Under the pieces are notes generated by a model. The model did no database searches and was not told where the DNA came from. It saw only the letters and a list, made by a program, of their open reading frames with translations. The translations under genes and the position numbers were made by a program. 64,000 nucleotides of DNA from Nocardioides astragali (lineage in GTDB: Bacteria; Actinomycetota; Actinomycetes; Propionibacteriales; Nocardioidaceae), in contig NZ_JAFMZM010000004.1 in assembly GCF_024436375.1 (NCBI RefSeq), positions 248,001 to 312,000 of the forward strand, in the 5' to 3' direction. Below are positions 18,671-27,333 of the stretch, one piece after another. Every line of letters starts with the position of its first letter. Positions within the stretch are counted from its first letter, which is position 1.

Positions 18671-19072
18671 ATGGCCCGATCCGCTGCCGCTTCTCCCTTC
18701 ACCCCTGACCCCGCCGCCGAGCGCAAGCGGCTGCTGGGTCAGCGTGGCGAGACGATCGCGGCCCGACACCTGACCCAGCGCGGGATGGTGCTGCTCGACC
18801 GCAACTGGCGGTGCGAGGTCGGCGAGATCGACCTGGTGCTGCGTGACGGGCAGGTCCTGGTGATCTGCGAGGTGAAGACCCGCACCTCCACCGACTACGG
18901 CTCACCCCTCGAGGCCGTCAGCCAGGTCAAGGCCGACCGGCTCAAGCGGCTTGCCTTCCGCTGGTTGCGCGTCCACGACTGCCACCCCGACGACGTCCGC
19001 GTCGACATGGTGGGGGTGCTGGCTCCGCCGGGGCGCCCGGTCGAGGTCGAGCACGTGGCGGGGATCGGCTGA
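18671..19072 (+). CDS. yraN: UPF0102 (YraN) endonuclease-like protein
   Basis: The 133-residue protein has the restriction-endonuclease-like YraN fold: GQRGETIAARHLTQRGMVLLDRNWRC, then the active-site-like GEIDLVLRDGQVLVICEVKTR, ending DVRVDMVGVL. In the family the GEIDLI-D...EVK pattern suggests a nuclease. It precedes comM and dprA in most actinobacteria, hinting at handling of incoming or recombining DNA. The ATG at 18671 is chosen over the open frame upstream because similarity starts here. The stop overlaps the comM ATG by one base. Confidence 0.92.
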   Translation: MARSAAASPFTPDPAAERKRLLGQRGETIAARHLTQRGMVLLDRNWRCEVGEIDLVLRDGQVLVICEVKTRTSTDYGSPLEAVSQVKADRLKRLAFRWLRVHDCHPDDVRVDMVGVLAPPGRPVEVEHVAGIG

Positions 19073-20682
19073 TGGCCTTCGCGACCGCTCGCACCCTGGC
19101 GCTGCGCGGAGCCGACGGGCACGTGATCGACGTGCAGGTCGACGTCTCTCCGGGCGTGCCGGCGACCACGCTGGTCGGCCGGGTCGACAAGAGCTTGTCC
19201 GAGGCACGCGATCGCGTGCGGATGGCCATCAACAACGACTGCGGCCGCTGGCCGGCCACCAAGCGGGTCACGGTCCTGCTCTCCCCGGCCGACCTGCCCA
19301 AGGCCGGCACCCACTACGACCTGGCCATCGCGATCGCGGTGCTGGCCGCGGACAAGGGGCACGAGGAGCTGGCGCCCGACCTGCTGGAGGGCTGGGCCTT
19401 CATCGGGGAGCTCTCGGTCTCCGGTGGGCTGCGACCGGTCCCGGGCGTGCTGCCGATGGTGATCGCTGCGGCCGCGCACGGCATCGACCGGGTGTTCGTG
19501 CCGGAGCCGCAGGCCGCCGAGGCCGGGCTGGTGCCCGGCATGACCGTGTTCGGGGTGCGCTCGCTGGCGCAGGTCTCGGCGGTCCTGCGTGGGGCGGAGG
19601 TGCCGGAGGCGCCACCGGTGGTCGGCCCCTCGGCCAGCCCGCTGGCCACCTGGCGGGGCGAGGGTCGCCTCGACGACGTCGACCTCGCCGACCTCGACGG
19701 GCTCGACGACGTCCGCTACGCCGTCGAGGTCGCCGCCGCCGGCGGCCACCCGCTGATGCTCATCGGACCACGCGGCACCGGCAAGACTTCGATCGCCGAA
19801 CGGATCCCGACGATCCTGCCTGACCTCACCACCGAGCAGTCCCTCGAGGTCACCGCGCTGCACTCCGTGGCGGGCATCCTGACCGAGGGCTCGGGACTGC
19901 TCCGCCGACCGCCGTGGTTCGCGCCGCACCACAGTGCCAGCGCCGCCAGCGTCCTCGGCGGAGGCTCGGGCAGGGTCCGCCCCGGACAGGTCAGCCTCGC
20001 CCACCACGGCGTCCTGTTCCTCGACGAGTTCCCCCACTTCCGCGCCGACGTGATCGAGGCGATGCGCCAGCCGCTCGAGTCCGGCGAGGTGACGATCGCA
20101 CGTGGCGAGGAGGCGGCGACCTATCCCGCTCGCTCGCTGGTCGTGCTGGCGGCCAACCCGTGCCCCTGCGGCAACTTCTACGGCCACGCCGGCGGGTCGC
20201 ACGCCTGCGAGTGCAGCGAGGTCCAACGGGCCCACTACCAGCGCAAGCTCTCCGGACCGATCCTCGACCGGGTCGACATCTGGATGCAGGTCCGGCCCCA
20301 GGGCCCCGGTCGCGGGAGAGGCTTCTCGGGGCCTGCGGAGTCCTCCGCCGACGTACGAGCCCGGGTCGAGGACGCTCGGCGCCGCCAGGCTCGGCGATAC
20401 CGCGACTGTTCCTGGCTGCTCAACGCTGCCGTGCCCGGTCCGGTCCTGGAGGAGCGCTGGCCGCTGCAGCCGGCGGCGCAGCGCCTGGTCGAGAAGGAGA
20501 TGGCCGAGGGCCGGTTGACGCGCCGAGGACTCACGCGAGTGCACCGCCTGGCCTGGACGGTCGCCGACTGTGCCGGGGTGGAGCGTCCCGGCACGGCCGA
20601 GGCGACTGTCGCGCTGGTCCTGCGCTCCGCCGACCCCGCACGCAGCCTTCCTGCCGACGTCGTACGCGGGATGGCGTCGTGA
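19072..20682 (+). CDS. comM: ComM / YifB AAA+ ATPase
   Basis: The 536-residue protein has an N-terminal Lon-like domain (FATARTLALRGADGHVIDVQVDVSPGVPA), an AAA+ core with Walker A GPRGTGKTS (232-240), Walker B GVLFLDEFPHF, and a zinc-like ANPCPCGNFYGHAGGSHACEC insertion typical of magnesium-chelatase relatives. ComM is a hexameric helicase that drives branch migration during natural transformation in Gram-negative bacteria. It is coupled to yraN and to dprA (GTGA overlap). Confidence 0.95.
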   Translation: MAFATARTLALRGADGHVIDVQVDVSPGVPATTLVGRVDKSLSEARDRVRMAINNDCGRWPATKRVTVLLSPADLPKAGTHYDLAIAIAVLAADKGHEELAPDLLEGWAFIGELSVSGGLRPVPGVLPMVIAAAAHGIDRVFVPEPQAAEAGLVPGMTVFGVRSLAQVSAVLRGAEVPEAPPVVGPSASPLATWRGEGRLDDVDLADLDGLDDVRYAVEVAAAGGHPLMLIGPRGTGKTSIAERIPTILPDLTTEQSLEVTALHSVAGILTEGSGLLRRPPWFAPHHSASAASVLGGGSGRVRPGQVSLAHHGVLFLDEFPHFRADVIEAMRQPLESGEVTIARGEEAATYPARSLVVLAANPCPCGNFYGHAGGSHACECSEVQRAHYQRKLSGPILDRVDIWMQVRPQGPGRGRGFSGPAESSADVRARVEDARRRQARRYRDCSWLLNAAVPGPVLEERWPLQPAAQRLVEKEMAEGRLTRRGLTRVHRLAWTVADCAGVERPGTAEATVALVLRSADPARSLPADVVRGMAS

Positions 20683-21836
20683 GCTCCGCGGCGAGGGGTT
20701 GTCGCCCAGGCACAGGCTCCGGCGCGAGCGACGCCGACCGGCTGGCGAGGGTCGTGTTGAGCCGTGCCGTCGAGCCCGGGGACCGCACCACGTCCTCGCT
20801 GGTGCGACAGATCGGTCCTCAGGGGGCAGTCCGCGAGCAGCTCGCACCCAAAGCGGACAGTGGTCTGCCCGACCGCCTGCGAGAGGTCGACCCCGTCCGT
20901 GAGCTGGAGCAGGCCGAGCGTCAGGGCATCCGATTCCTGGTGCCGGGCGACCCCGAGTGGCCGCAGGGGCTCGACGACCTCGACCACATCGACTCCGTTC
21001 AGGCCCTTGGCGGCACCCCGCCCGGGCTGTGGGTCAAGGGGCCGATGCCGTTGACCGAGCTGGACACCTCGGTGGCCGTCGTGGGTTCGCGAGCCCTCTC
21101 GGTCTACGGCGACGAGGTCGCCCGCGCCATCGCCGGGACGGTGGCCGGGGCGGGGGTCCCCGTCGTCTCGGGTGGTGCGAAGGGCATCGACTTCGCGGCC
21201 CACGACGCGGCGCTCCTCGCCGGTGGCGCGACCGTCGCCGTCCTGGCGTGCGGGGTCGACCGCGTCTACCCCGAGCAGAACCGTCGGCTCCTGGCCCACC
21301 TCGCCGCCGAGTTCGCCGTGGTCTCCGAGCAGCCTCCCGGCTCCGCCCCGACGCGGATCCGTTTCCTCGCCCGCAACCGCCTCATCGCCGCCCTCACCCG
21401 CGGCACCGTCCTGGTCGAGGCCGCGCTGCGCAGCGGGGCCCTCAACACAGTGGGCTGGGCGGAGCAGCTCAGCCGGTCGGTGATGTGCGTGCCCGGCCCC
21501 GTCACGAGCTACGTCTCCCAGGGCGTGCACGAGTGGTTCCGACGAGGGGGAGCCTCGTTGGTCACCCACGGCGCCGAGGTCCTGGAGGTCGTCGGCGCAG
21601 CCGGCGAGCACCTGGTGGTGGCGCCTCGCGGCGAGGAGCGGCCACGCGACCAGCTCAGCCGCTCCGACCAGCTGGTGCTGGAGCAGGTGCCGGTGAGCTC
21701 GCCGGCCTGTGTGGTGTCGATCGCCCGGCTGTGCTCGCTGCACATCCGAGACGCCGACTCCGCGCTGCGTCGGCTGGAGTCGTCCGGGTTCGTGCGGGAG
21801 GTCGAGGGCGGATGGCGACTCGCAGGTGCCAGCTGA
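20679..21836 (+). CDS. dprA: DNA-processing protein DprA
   Basis: This 385-residue protein loads RecA on single-stranded DNA during uptake or recombination. The Rossmann core shows VAVVGSRALSVYGDEVARAI, VVSGGAKGIDFAAHDAAL, VLACGVDRVYPEQNRRLL, and FLARNRLIAALTRGTVLVEA. A winged-helix C-terminus (SIARLCSLHIRDADSALRRLESSGFVREVEGGW) ends it. The GTG start overlaps the comM stop. The first 50 residues are not conserved, and a later start is possible. Confidence 0.94.
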   Translation: MSSAARGCRPGTGSGASDADRLARVVLSRAVEPGDRTTSSLVRQIGPQGAVREQLAPKADSGLPDRLREVDPVRELEQAERQGIRFLVPGDPEWPQGLDDLDHIDSVQALGGTPPGLWVKGPMPLTELDTSVAVVGSRALSVYGDEVARAIAGTVAGAGVPVVSGGAKGIDFAAHDAALLAGGATVAVLACGVDRVYPEQNRRLLAHLAAEFAVVSEQPPGSAPTRIRFLARNRLIAALTRGTVLVEAALRSGALNTVGWAEQLSRSVMCVPGPVTSYVSQGVHEWFRRGGASLVTHGAEVLEVVGAAGEHLVVAPRGEERPRDQLSRSDQLVLEQVPVSSPACVVSIARLCSLHIRDADSALRRLESSGFVREVEGGWRLAGAS

Positions 21837-21864
21837 CGCGCGTCCGCGCGCCTACGATCGCGGT

Positions 21865-22818
21865 GTGAGCGACGAGCAGGACACCGACGGCGACGACCTG
21901 GCTGGCCTGCCCGAGTCGATGGTGCGCCTGCTGGGCGACTACGAGCGCCACCTCGTCTCCGAGCGCGACCTGACGCCCCACACGGTCCGCGCCTACCTCG
22001 GCGACATCTCCAGCCTGCTCGACCACTGTGTCCGCCTCGGCCTCGACGACGTGGTCGACCTCGACCTCCGCACCCTCCGCAGCTGGCTGGCCAAGCTCCA
22101 GACGACCGGCCGCAGCAGGTCGACCATCGCCCGACGAGCCACGGCGGCACGGGTGTTCACCGCGTGGCTGCACCGCACCGGTCGGCTGCCCGCCGACCCT
22201 GGGGCTGCCCTGGGGTCACCCAAGAAGCACAAGACACTGCCCGCGGTCCTGCGGGCCGACGAGGCGGAGGCGCTGATCCGCTCCGCCGCCGAGCTCGCCG
22301 ACGACGGCACCCCGGTCGGGATCCGCGACGTGGCGATGCTGGAGCTGCTCTACGCGACCGGCATCCGGGTCGGGGAGCTCGTCGGGCTCGACATCGACGA
22401 CGTCGACGCCGAGCGCCGGGTGGTGCGCGTCTTCGGCAAGGGGCGCAAGGAGCGGTCCGTGCCCTACGGCACGCCGGCCGGTCGTGCGGTCGAGCGGTGG
22501 CTCACCTCGGCGCGCCCCTCGTTGTGGGTCGAGGGATCCGGGGCGGCGCTGTTCCTCGGGATGCGCGGACGCCGGATCGACCAGCGCGCGGTCCGCGACC
22601 TGGTGCACCGGCGCATCGCCGACGTAGCCGGCGCGCCAGACATCGGCCCGCACGGCCTGCGCCACACCGCCGCCACCCACCTGCTCGAGGGCGGGGCGGA
22701 CCTGCGCTCGGTGCAGGAGCTGCTGGGGCACGCCTCCCTCGCGACGACCCAGCTCTACACCCACGTCACCACCGACAGGCTGCGCCGGGCCTACCAGCAG
22801 GCCCACCCTCGGGCTTGA
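21865..22818 (+). CDS. xerC: tyrosine recombinase XerC
   Basis: The 317-residue recombinase resolves chromosome dimers at dif together with XerD. The N-terminal SAM-like domain starts RLLGDYERHLVSERDLTPHTVRAYLGD. Active-site residues are R168 (GIRVGELVGL), K192 region (FGKGRKERSVP), H263 and R266 (GPHGLRHTAATHLL), H289 (LLGHASLATTQ) and Y298 (LYTH). TACGAT at 21853-21858 stands six bases before the GTG, so the message is leaderless. Its position after dprA is the standard one, so it is not a phage integrase. The 3' end overlaps the convergent M23 gene by 28 bases. Confidence 0.96.
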   Translation: MSDEQDTDGDDLAGLPESMVRLLGDYERHLVSERDLTPHTVRAYLGDISSLLDHCVRLGLDDVVDLDLRTLRSWLAKLQTTGRSRSTIARRATAARVFTAWLHRTGRLPADPGAALGSPKKHKTLPAVLRADEAEALIRSAAELADDGTPVGIRDVAMLELLYATGIRVGELVGLDIDDVDAERRVVRVFGKGRKERSVPYGTPAGRAVERWLTSARPSLWVEGSGAALFLGMRGRRIDQRAVRDLVHRRIADVAGAPDIGPHGLRHTAATHLLEGGADLRSVQELLGHASLATTQLYTHVTTDRLRRAYQQAHPRA

Positions 22819-23414
22819 CCAGAGCCAGCACGGACCAGGTCAGACCAACAGTCCACCGGCCGCCGCAAGGTGTCCAGCGGGGGAGTCCACGGCAGTCGCA
22901 TCGGCAGTCGGAGGGCCGCCGGCTCGTCGCGCCACAGGGGCAGCAGACGCACCGGCCCGGTGCCGATCAGGGTCAGCGGATCGACGTACGCCTCACCCTC
23001 GATCAGGCCCCAGTGCAGGCACGCGGCGGGGAAGCAGTGGCTGTCGGTGACGACCAGGCGGCCAAGCACGTCTCCCGCCGCCACCGGTTGGCCGCGCTCC
23101 ACGGAGGCCACGACCGGCTCATAGGTCGTACGGCGCCCTCCGTGCAGCACCGTGACCACGGGCTTGCCCCCGATCGAACCCGCGAACCCGACCGTCCCAG
23201 GCAGTGCGGCCCGGACAGCCTGGCCGGCAGCGCCCGCGAGGTCGACGCCCCGGTGCCCGGACGCGTAGGGGTGGGGAGGTGGCTCGAAGCCGCGCACCAC
23301 CTCCGGCTCAGGGGCGAGCGGCCACACGCCGTCCGGCTGCTCCGGTCCCGCCGACGCGGGCGCGGCGAGGACGTGGAGGACGGCCAGGAGGACGATGCCG
23401 ACGACGGTTCTCAT
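22791..23414 (-). CDS. secreted M23 (LytM) family peptidase
   Basis: The 207-residue protein has a signal peptide (RTVVGIVLLAVLHVLAAPASA) and a LytM domain. Zinc ligands H54 and D58 are in GHRGVDLAG, and H134 in CLHWGL. In canonical M23 endopeptidases the last motif is HxH; here the first histidine is Cys132. LytM proteins cut peptidoglycan cross-bridges, or activate amidases when degenerate. It is convergent with xerC and divergent from rpsB; an M23 gene at this spot is shared with mycobacteria. Confidence 0.85.
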   Translation of the reverse strand: MRTVVGIVLLAVLHVLAAPASAGPEQPDGVWPLAPEPEVVRGFEPPPHPYASGHRGVDLAGAAGQAVRAALPGTVGFAGSIGGKPVVTVLHGGRRTTYEPVVASVERGQPVAAGDVLGRLVVTDSHCFPAACLHWGLIEGEAYVDPLTLIGTGPVRLLPLWRDEPAALRLPMRLPWTPPLDTLRRPVDCWSDLVRAGSGQARGWACW

Positions 23415-23844
23415 CCGGCGATCCTGGTCCCGCCCCGGTGCTCGGGCGACCACGGTCGCCCTCGCCTGTGGATCGGCGGCACGGACCGGGGGCTGGGGAC
23501 GTTTCCGGGCCACGTGCTCACGCTCAGCCCACGCGTGGTTGGGGCGCGCACAGCGATTCGCGCCCCGAGGAATCGGTGGCCTACCATGTGCGGAGCAGTC
23601 CACCCGGACTGACTTCGCACGCTCGCAGACCGCGTCGGAATGCTTCCCGGTTCCGGATCGCCCGTGGGCGTCGGTCCTCAGTTCCCACCAGCTCCACCGG
23701 TGCGGATCGGACCGGCGTGTGAGCGTCAGGGCACTCGGCACCCGCCGAGCGCAGCAACTGAAAACAACAGGAGTCCCGCTCCCGGCTCGCACCTGATTCA
23801 AGGTCGGGCACATCGGTGGCGCCTCCGCGAAAACAGGAGAACCC
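23415..23844. promoter_or_regulatory. 430-base divergent region with rpsB promoter and long leader
   Basis: No open frame here looks coding. TACCAT at 23582-23587 is a candidate rpsB -10. A perfect 8-bp inverted repeat (GGGGCGCG 23541-23548, CGCGCCCC 23559-23566) sits over its expected -35. The resulting leader would be about 250 bases, with a small stem CTCGGC-ACCC-GCCGAG (23734-23749) and an A-rich stretch near 23760. AACAGGAGAACCC directly before the ATG holds the ribosome-binding site. A long leader fits feedback control of rpsB-tsf by S2, known in enterobacteria; for actinobacteria this is inference. Confidence 0.45.
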
Positions 23845-24870
23845 ATGGCAGTCGTCACCATGCGCCAGCTGCTCGAGAGCGGCGTCCACTTCGGTCACCA
23901 GACCCGTCGTTGGAACCCCAAGATGAAGCGCTTCATCATGACCGAGCGCAACGGCATCTACATCATCGACCTGCAGCAGTCGCTCGCCTACATCGACCGC
24001 TCCTACGCGTTCGTCAAGGAGACCGTCGCCCGCGGCGGTGTCGTGATGTTCGTCGGCACCAAGAAGCAGGCCCAGGAGGCCATCGCCGAGCAGGCGACGC
24101 GCGTCGGCATGCCCTACGTCAACCAGCGCTGGCTCGGCGGCATGCTCACCAACTTCCAGACCGTGCACCAGCGGATCAACCGCCTCAAGGAGCTCGACGA
24201 GATCGACTTCGACAACGTCGCCGGCTCCAACCGCACCAAGAAGGAGCTCCTGCAGATGAAGCGGGAGCGCGACAAGCTCGACAAGACCCTCGGCGGCATC
24301 CGCGAGATGTCCAAGGTCCCCTCCGCCGTGTGGATCGTCGACACCAACAAGGAGCACCTGGCTGTCGAGGAGGCGCGCAAGCTGCGGATCCCGATCATCG
24401 GCATCCTCGACTCCAACTGCGACCCCGACCTGGTCGACTTCCCGATCCCGGGCAACGACGACGCCATCCGCGCGGTCGGCCTGCTGACCCGCGTGGTCGC
24501 CGACGCCGTCGCCGAGGGCCTCATCGCTCGCTCCGGTGCGAAGGCCGGCGACGCTGACGAGACCGTCGGCGCCGAGGAGCCGCTGGCCGAGTGGGAGCGC
24601 GAGCTGCTCACCGGTGACGCGGACAAGGCGGCCGCTGCCGCCACGGGCGACGCCGCCGCCGAGACCCCGGCCTCCGAGGCCACCGGTGCCGCGTCCGAGG
24701 CCCCCCAGGCCGACGCCGCTGCCGAGGCCGCGACCGAGGCTCCCGCCGAGACCGAGGCTGCGACGGAGGCTTCCGCCGAGACCGAGGCTCCCGCCGAGGC
24801 CGAGGCTGCGACCGAGGCTCCGGCCGAGGCCGAGGCGAAGCCGGCCACGAAGGCCGCCAAGAAGGACTGA
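23845..24870 (+). CDS. rpsB: 30S ribosomal protein uS2
   Basis: The product begins [26 protein letters not shown], the uS2 signature, and keeps [38 protein letters not shown] and the second signature [23 protein letters not shown]. The globular protein ends near residue 260; a further ~80 residues are an Ala/Glu/Thr/Pro tail made of imperfect repeats ([26 protein letters not shown]). Total length is 341 residues against about 240 in E. coli. The tail is charged and probably disordered at the ribosome surface. tsf follows after an attenuator-like hairpin. Confidence 0.97.
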   Translation: MAVVTMRQLLESGVHFGHQTRRWNPKMKRFIMTERNGIYIIDLQQSLAYIDRSYAFVKETVARGGVVMFVGTKKQAQEAIAEQATRVGMPYVNQRWLGGMLTNFQTVHQRINRLKELDEIDFDNVAGSNRTKKELLQMKRERDKLDKTLGGIREMSKVPSAVWIVDTNKEHLAVEEARKLRIPIIGILDSNCDPDLVDFPIPGNDDAIRAVGLLTRVVADAVAEGLIARSGAKAGDADETVGAEEPLAEWERELLTGDADKAAAAATGDAAAETPASEATGAASEAPQADAAAEAATEAPAETEAATEASAETEAPAEAEAATEAPAEAEAKPATKAAKKD

Positions 24871-24880
24871 TCGACGGAAG

Positions 24881-24906
24881 CCGGCCACGGGGACACCCGT
24901 GGCCGG
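24881..24906 (+). terminator. hairpin between rpsB and tsf
   Basis: CCGGCCACGGG (24881-24891) and CCCGTGGCCGG (24896-24906) form an 11-bp stem with a four-base loop, extended by AAG/CTT with a bulge. It lies within the rpsB-tsf gap and probably lowers read-through to tsf. Confidence 0.65.
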
Positions 24907-24953
24907 CCTTCGCTCGTCCGCCCGACCACCCCAGAACCGAAGGAAGAAGGATC

Positions 24954-25766
24954 ATGGCCGACTTCACCGCCGCCGACGTCAAGAAGCTCCGTGAGCTGAC
25001 CCAGGCCGGGATGATGGACTGCAAGAAGGCGCTCACCGAGGCCGACGGCGACTTCGACAAGGCCGTCGAGCTGCTCCGCGTCAAGGGTGCCGCCAAGGCT
25101 GCGGCCCGCGGCGCCGAGCGCGAGACCGCCGCGGGGCTCGTCGCCACCGCCGGCAACGCCCTGGTCGAGCTCAAGAGCGAGACCGACTTCGTCGCCAAGA
25201 ACGAGGACTTCATCGCCAAGGCCCAGCAGATCGCCGAGGTCGCCAACACCGTGAAGGCCGCCGACACCGCTGCCCTCAAGGCCGCCGAGCTCGACGGCAA
25301 GACCGTCGGTGAGGTCGTCGAGGACCTGGCCATCACCATCGGCGAGAAGATCGAGCTGGGCGAGGTCGCCTACTTCGACGGCAACACCGTCACCTACATG
25401 CACAAGCGTGCCGCCGACCTGCCGCCCGCCGTGGGCGTGCTTGTCGAGTTCGAGGGTGACGAGGCCGCCGCCCGTGCCGCCGCGATGCAGATCGCCGCGA
25501 TGAAGGCGCAGTACCTCACCCGCGACGAGGTCCCCGCGGACGTCGTCGAGTCCGAGCGCTCCATCGCCGAGCAGAAGACGCGCGAGGAGGGCAAGCCCGA
25601 GCAGGCGATCGCCAAGATCGTCGAGGGTCGCCTGGGCGGGTTCTACAAGGAGATCGTGCTCCTCGAGCAGGAGTCGGTCACCGAGTCGAAGAAGTCGGTC
25701 AAGGCCGTCCTCGACGCGGCCGGCACCACCGTCACGCGGTTCGCCCGCTTCGAGGTCGGCGCCTGA
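24954..25766 (+). CDS. tsf: elongation factor Ts
   Basis: The 270-residue factor recycles EF-Tu-GDP. The N-terminal UBA-like domain has [34 protein letters not shown]; the TDFV motif is in [13 protein letters not shown]; dimerization subdomains follow to [10 protein letters not shown]. The ATG has AAGGAAGAAGG just upstream. It is the normal partner of rpsB, and a strong terminator follows. Confidence 0.98.
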   Translation: MADFTAADVKKLRELTQAGMMDCKKALTEADGDFDKAVELLRVKGAAKAAARGAERETAAGLVATAGNALVELKSETDFVAKNEDFIAKAQQIAEVANTVKAADTAALKAAELDGKTVGEVVEDLAITIGEKIELGEVAYFDGNTVTYMHKRAADLPPAVGVLVEFEGDEAAARAAAMQIAAMKAQYLTRDEVPADVVESERSIAEQKTREEGKPEQAIAKIVEGRLGGFYKEIVLLEQESVTESKKSVKAVLDAAGTTVTRFARFEVGA

Positions 25767-25816
25767 CGCACCTGGGCACCCCAGGAGCCCTGAGCCACCG
25801 CTCACCCGAGCACTGA

Positions 25817-25849
25817 CCGGGGCCCGTACGCACTGCGTACGGGCCCCGG
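25817..25849 (+). terminator. strong terminator after tsf
   Basis: CCGGGGCCCGTACGC (25817-25831) pairs with its exact complement at 25835-25849 around an ACT loop: a 15-bp perfect stem, followed by TTGCATTT. It cleanly ends rpsB-tsf. Confidence 0.92.
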
Positions 25850-25961
25850 TTGCATTTCCCCTGGGTCCCTCTGGTCACCGACCTGTCGCGTCCACGCGCC
25901 CGCTCGGGGTGTCACGCCACTGGTCGAGCGCGCGGGTTCGCCGCCTGTCTCTGCTGTCGAG

Positions 25962-26001
25962 TAGGTTTCTCGGGACCACGTGGCGTGCGAAGGGATCGAA
26001 G
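25962..26001 (+). promoter_or_regulatory. pyrH promoter and start region
   Basis: TAGGTT at 25962-25967 is the likely -10. AGGGATCGAAG just before the TTG at 26002 supplies a Shine-Dalgarno-like sequence, which decides for this start over upstream in-frame codons. Confidence 0.45.
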
Positions 26002-26718
26002 TTGACGGCCTACGACCGAGTTCTCCTCAAGCTCTCCGGCGAAGTGTTCGGTGGTGGTGAGGTGGGGCTGGACCTCGACGTCATCAACACCTTGGCTGCC
26101 GAGATCGCCGAGGTCGCCAAGGGTGGCGTCCAGATCGCCATCGTCGTGGGCGGAGGCAACTTCTTCCGCGGCGCCGAGCTCCAGCAGCGGGGCATGGAGC
26201 GCGCCCGCGCCGACTACATGGGGATGCTCGGCACGGTCATGAACTGCCTCGCGCTCCAGGACCTGATCGAGAAGCACGGGGTGGAGACGCGCGTCCAGAC
26301 CGCGATCACCATGGGCCAGGTCGCCGAGCCCTACATCCCGCGCCGCGCCATCCGCCACATGGAGAAGGGCCGCGTCGTGATCTTCGGCGCCGGTGCCGGG
26401 ATGCCGTTCTTCTCCACCGACACCGTCGCTGCCCAGCGTGCGCTGGAGACCCGCTGCGAGGTCATCCTGATGGGCAAGCAAGGTGTGGACGGCGTCTTCG
26501 ACTCCGACCCCAAGACCAACCCTGGTGCGGTGCAGTTCGACCGCCTCACCTACGACGAGTACCTCGCCCGGGATCTCAAGGTCGCAGACGCCACGGGCAT
26601 CGCCATGGCGCGCGACAACAGGATGGACATGGTCTTCTTCAACCTGTCCACCCCCGGCAACATCGTGCGCGCGGTCCGAGGTGACAAGATTGGCACGCTG
26701 GTGAGCAGCTCGGCCTGA
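26002..26718 (+). CDS. pyrH: uridylate kinase
   Basis: The 238-residue enzyme phosphorylates UMP to UDP. It starts [18 protein letters not shown] after a rare TTG codon and shows [54 protein letters not shown] and [19 protein letters not shown], all hallmarks of bacterial UMP kinase (amino acid kinase fold). The frame is open further upstream to 25909, but that part is not conserved and contains the promoter. frr follows 48 bases later, the universal pyrH-frr order. Confidence 0.95.
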   Translation: MTAYDRVLLKLSGEVFGGGEVGLDLDVINTLAAEIAEVAKGGVQIAIVVGGGNFFRGAELQQRGMERARADYMGMLGTVMNCLALQDLIEKHGVETRVQTAITMGQVAEPYIPRRAIRHMEKGRVVIFGAGAGMPFFSTDTVAAQRALETRCEVILMGKQGVDGVFDSDPKTNPGAVQFDRLTYDEYLARDLKVADATGIAMARDNRMDMVFFNLSTPGNIVRAVRGDKIGTLVSSSA

Positions 26719-26766
26719 CCTGGGCGCCACCACCCGCACTCCACGTACGACGAGAGAGAGCTCACC

Positions 26767-27324
26767 GTGATCAACGACGTCATGAACGATGCCGACGCCA
26801 AGATGGGCAAGTCCGTCGAGGCGACCCGCGAGGAGTTCGCCGCGATCCGGGCCGGCCGCGCCAACCCGGCGATGTTCGCCAAGATCACGGCCGACTACTA
26901 CGGCACCCAGACTCCGCTGCAGCAGCTGGCGAGCTTCACCTCGCAGGACGCGCGCACCATCTTGATCCAGCCCTTCGACATTGGTGCGATGGGCAACATC
27001 GAGCGCGCGATCCGCGACTCCGACCTGGGCGTGAACCCCGCCAACGACGGCAAGGTCCTGCGCTGCGTCTTCCCCGAGCTGACCGAGGAGCGCCGCAAGG
27101 AGTACATCAAGCTCGCCCGGTCCAAGGCCGAGGACGGCCGTGTTTCCGTGCGCAACATCCGCCGGACGGCCAAGCAGGCGCTGGAGAAGCTGGAGAAGGA
27201 CGGCGAGGTCGGCAAGGACGACGTGACCGGCGCCGAGAAGCGCTTGGACGCGATGACCAAGACCCACACCGACAAGATCGACGACCTGCTCAAGCACAAG
27301 GAAGCCGAGCTGCTCGAGGTCTGA
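26767..27324 (+). CDS. frr: ribosome recycling factor
   Basis: This 185-residue protein splits post-termination ribosomes with EF-G. The three-helix bundle and the inserted beta domain are visible: EATREEFAAIRAGRANPAMFAKI, TIMIQ-like TILIQPFDIGAMGNIERAIRDSDLGVNP, and KLARSKAEDGRVSVRNIRRTAK. The GTG start follows a GAGAGAGAG ribosome-binding run. cdsA begins nine bases downstream. Confidence 0.98.
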   Translation: MINDVMNDADAKMGKSVEATREEFAAIRAGRANPAMFAKITADYYGTQTPLQQLASFTSQDARTILIQPFDIGAMGNIERAIRDSDLGVNPANDGKVLRCVFPELTEERRKEYIKLARSKAEDGRVSVRNIRRTAKQALEKLEKDGEVGKDDVTGAEKRLDAMTKTHTDKIDDLLKHKEAELLEV

Positions 27325-27333
27325 GCTCCCCCT

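Noticed and set aside
21865..22818. Tyrosine recombinase as sign of a phage or integrative element
   Set aside because: Sequence and position after dprA identify the chromosomal XerC; no att repeats or phage genes are near.
24720..24840. Tandem repeats that could suggest a CRISPR or VNTR locus
   Set aside because: They are in frame in rpsB and encode the Ala/Glu tail; there are no spacers between repeats.
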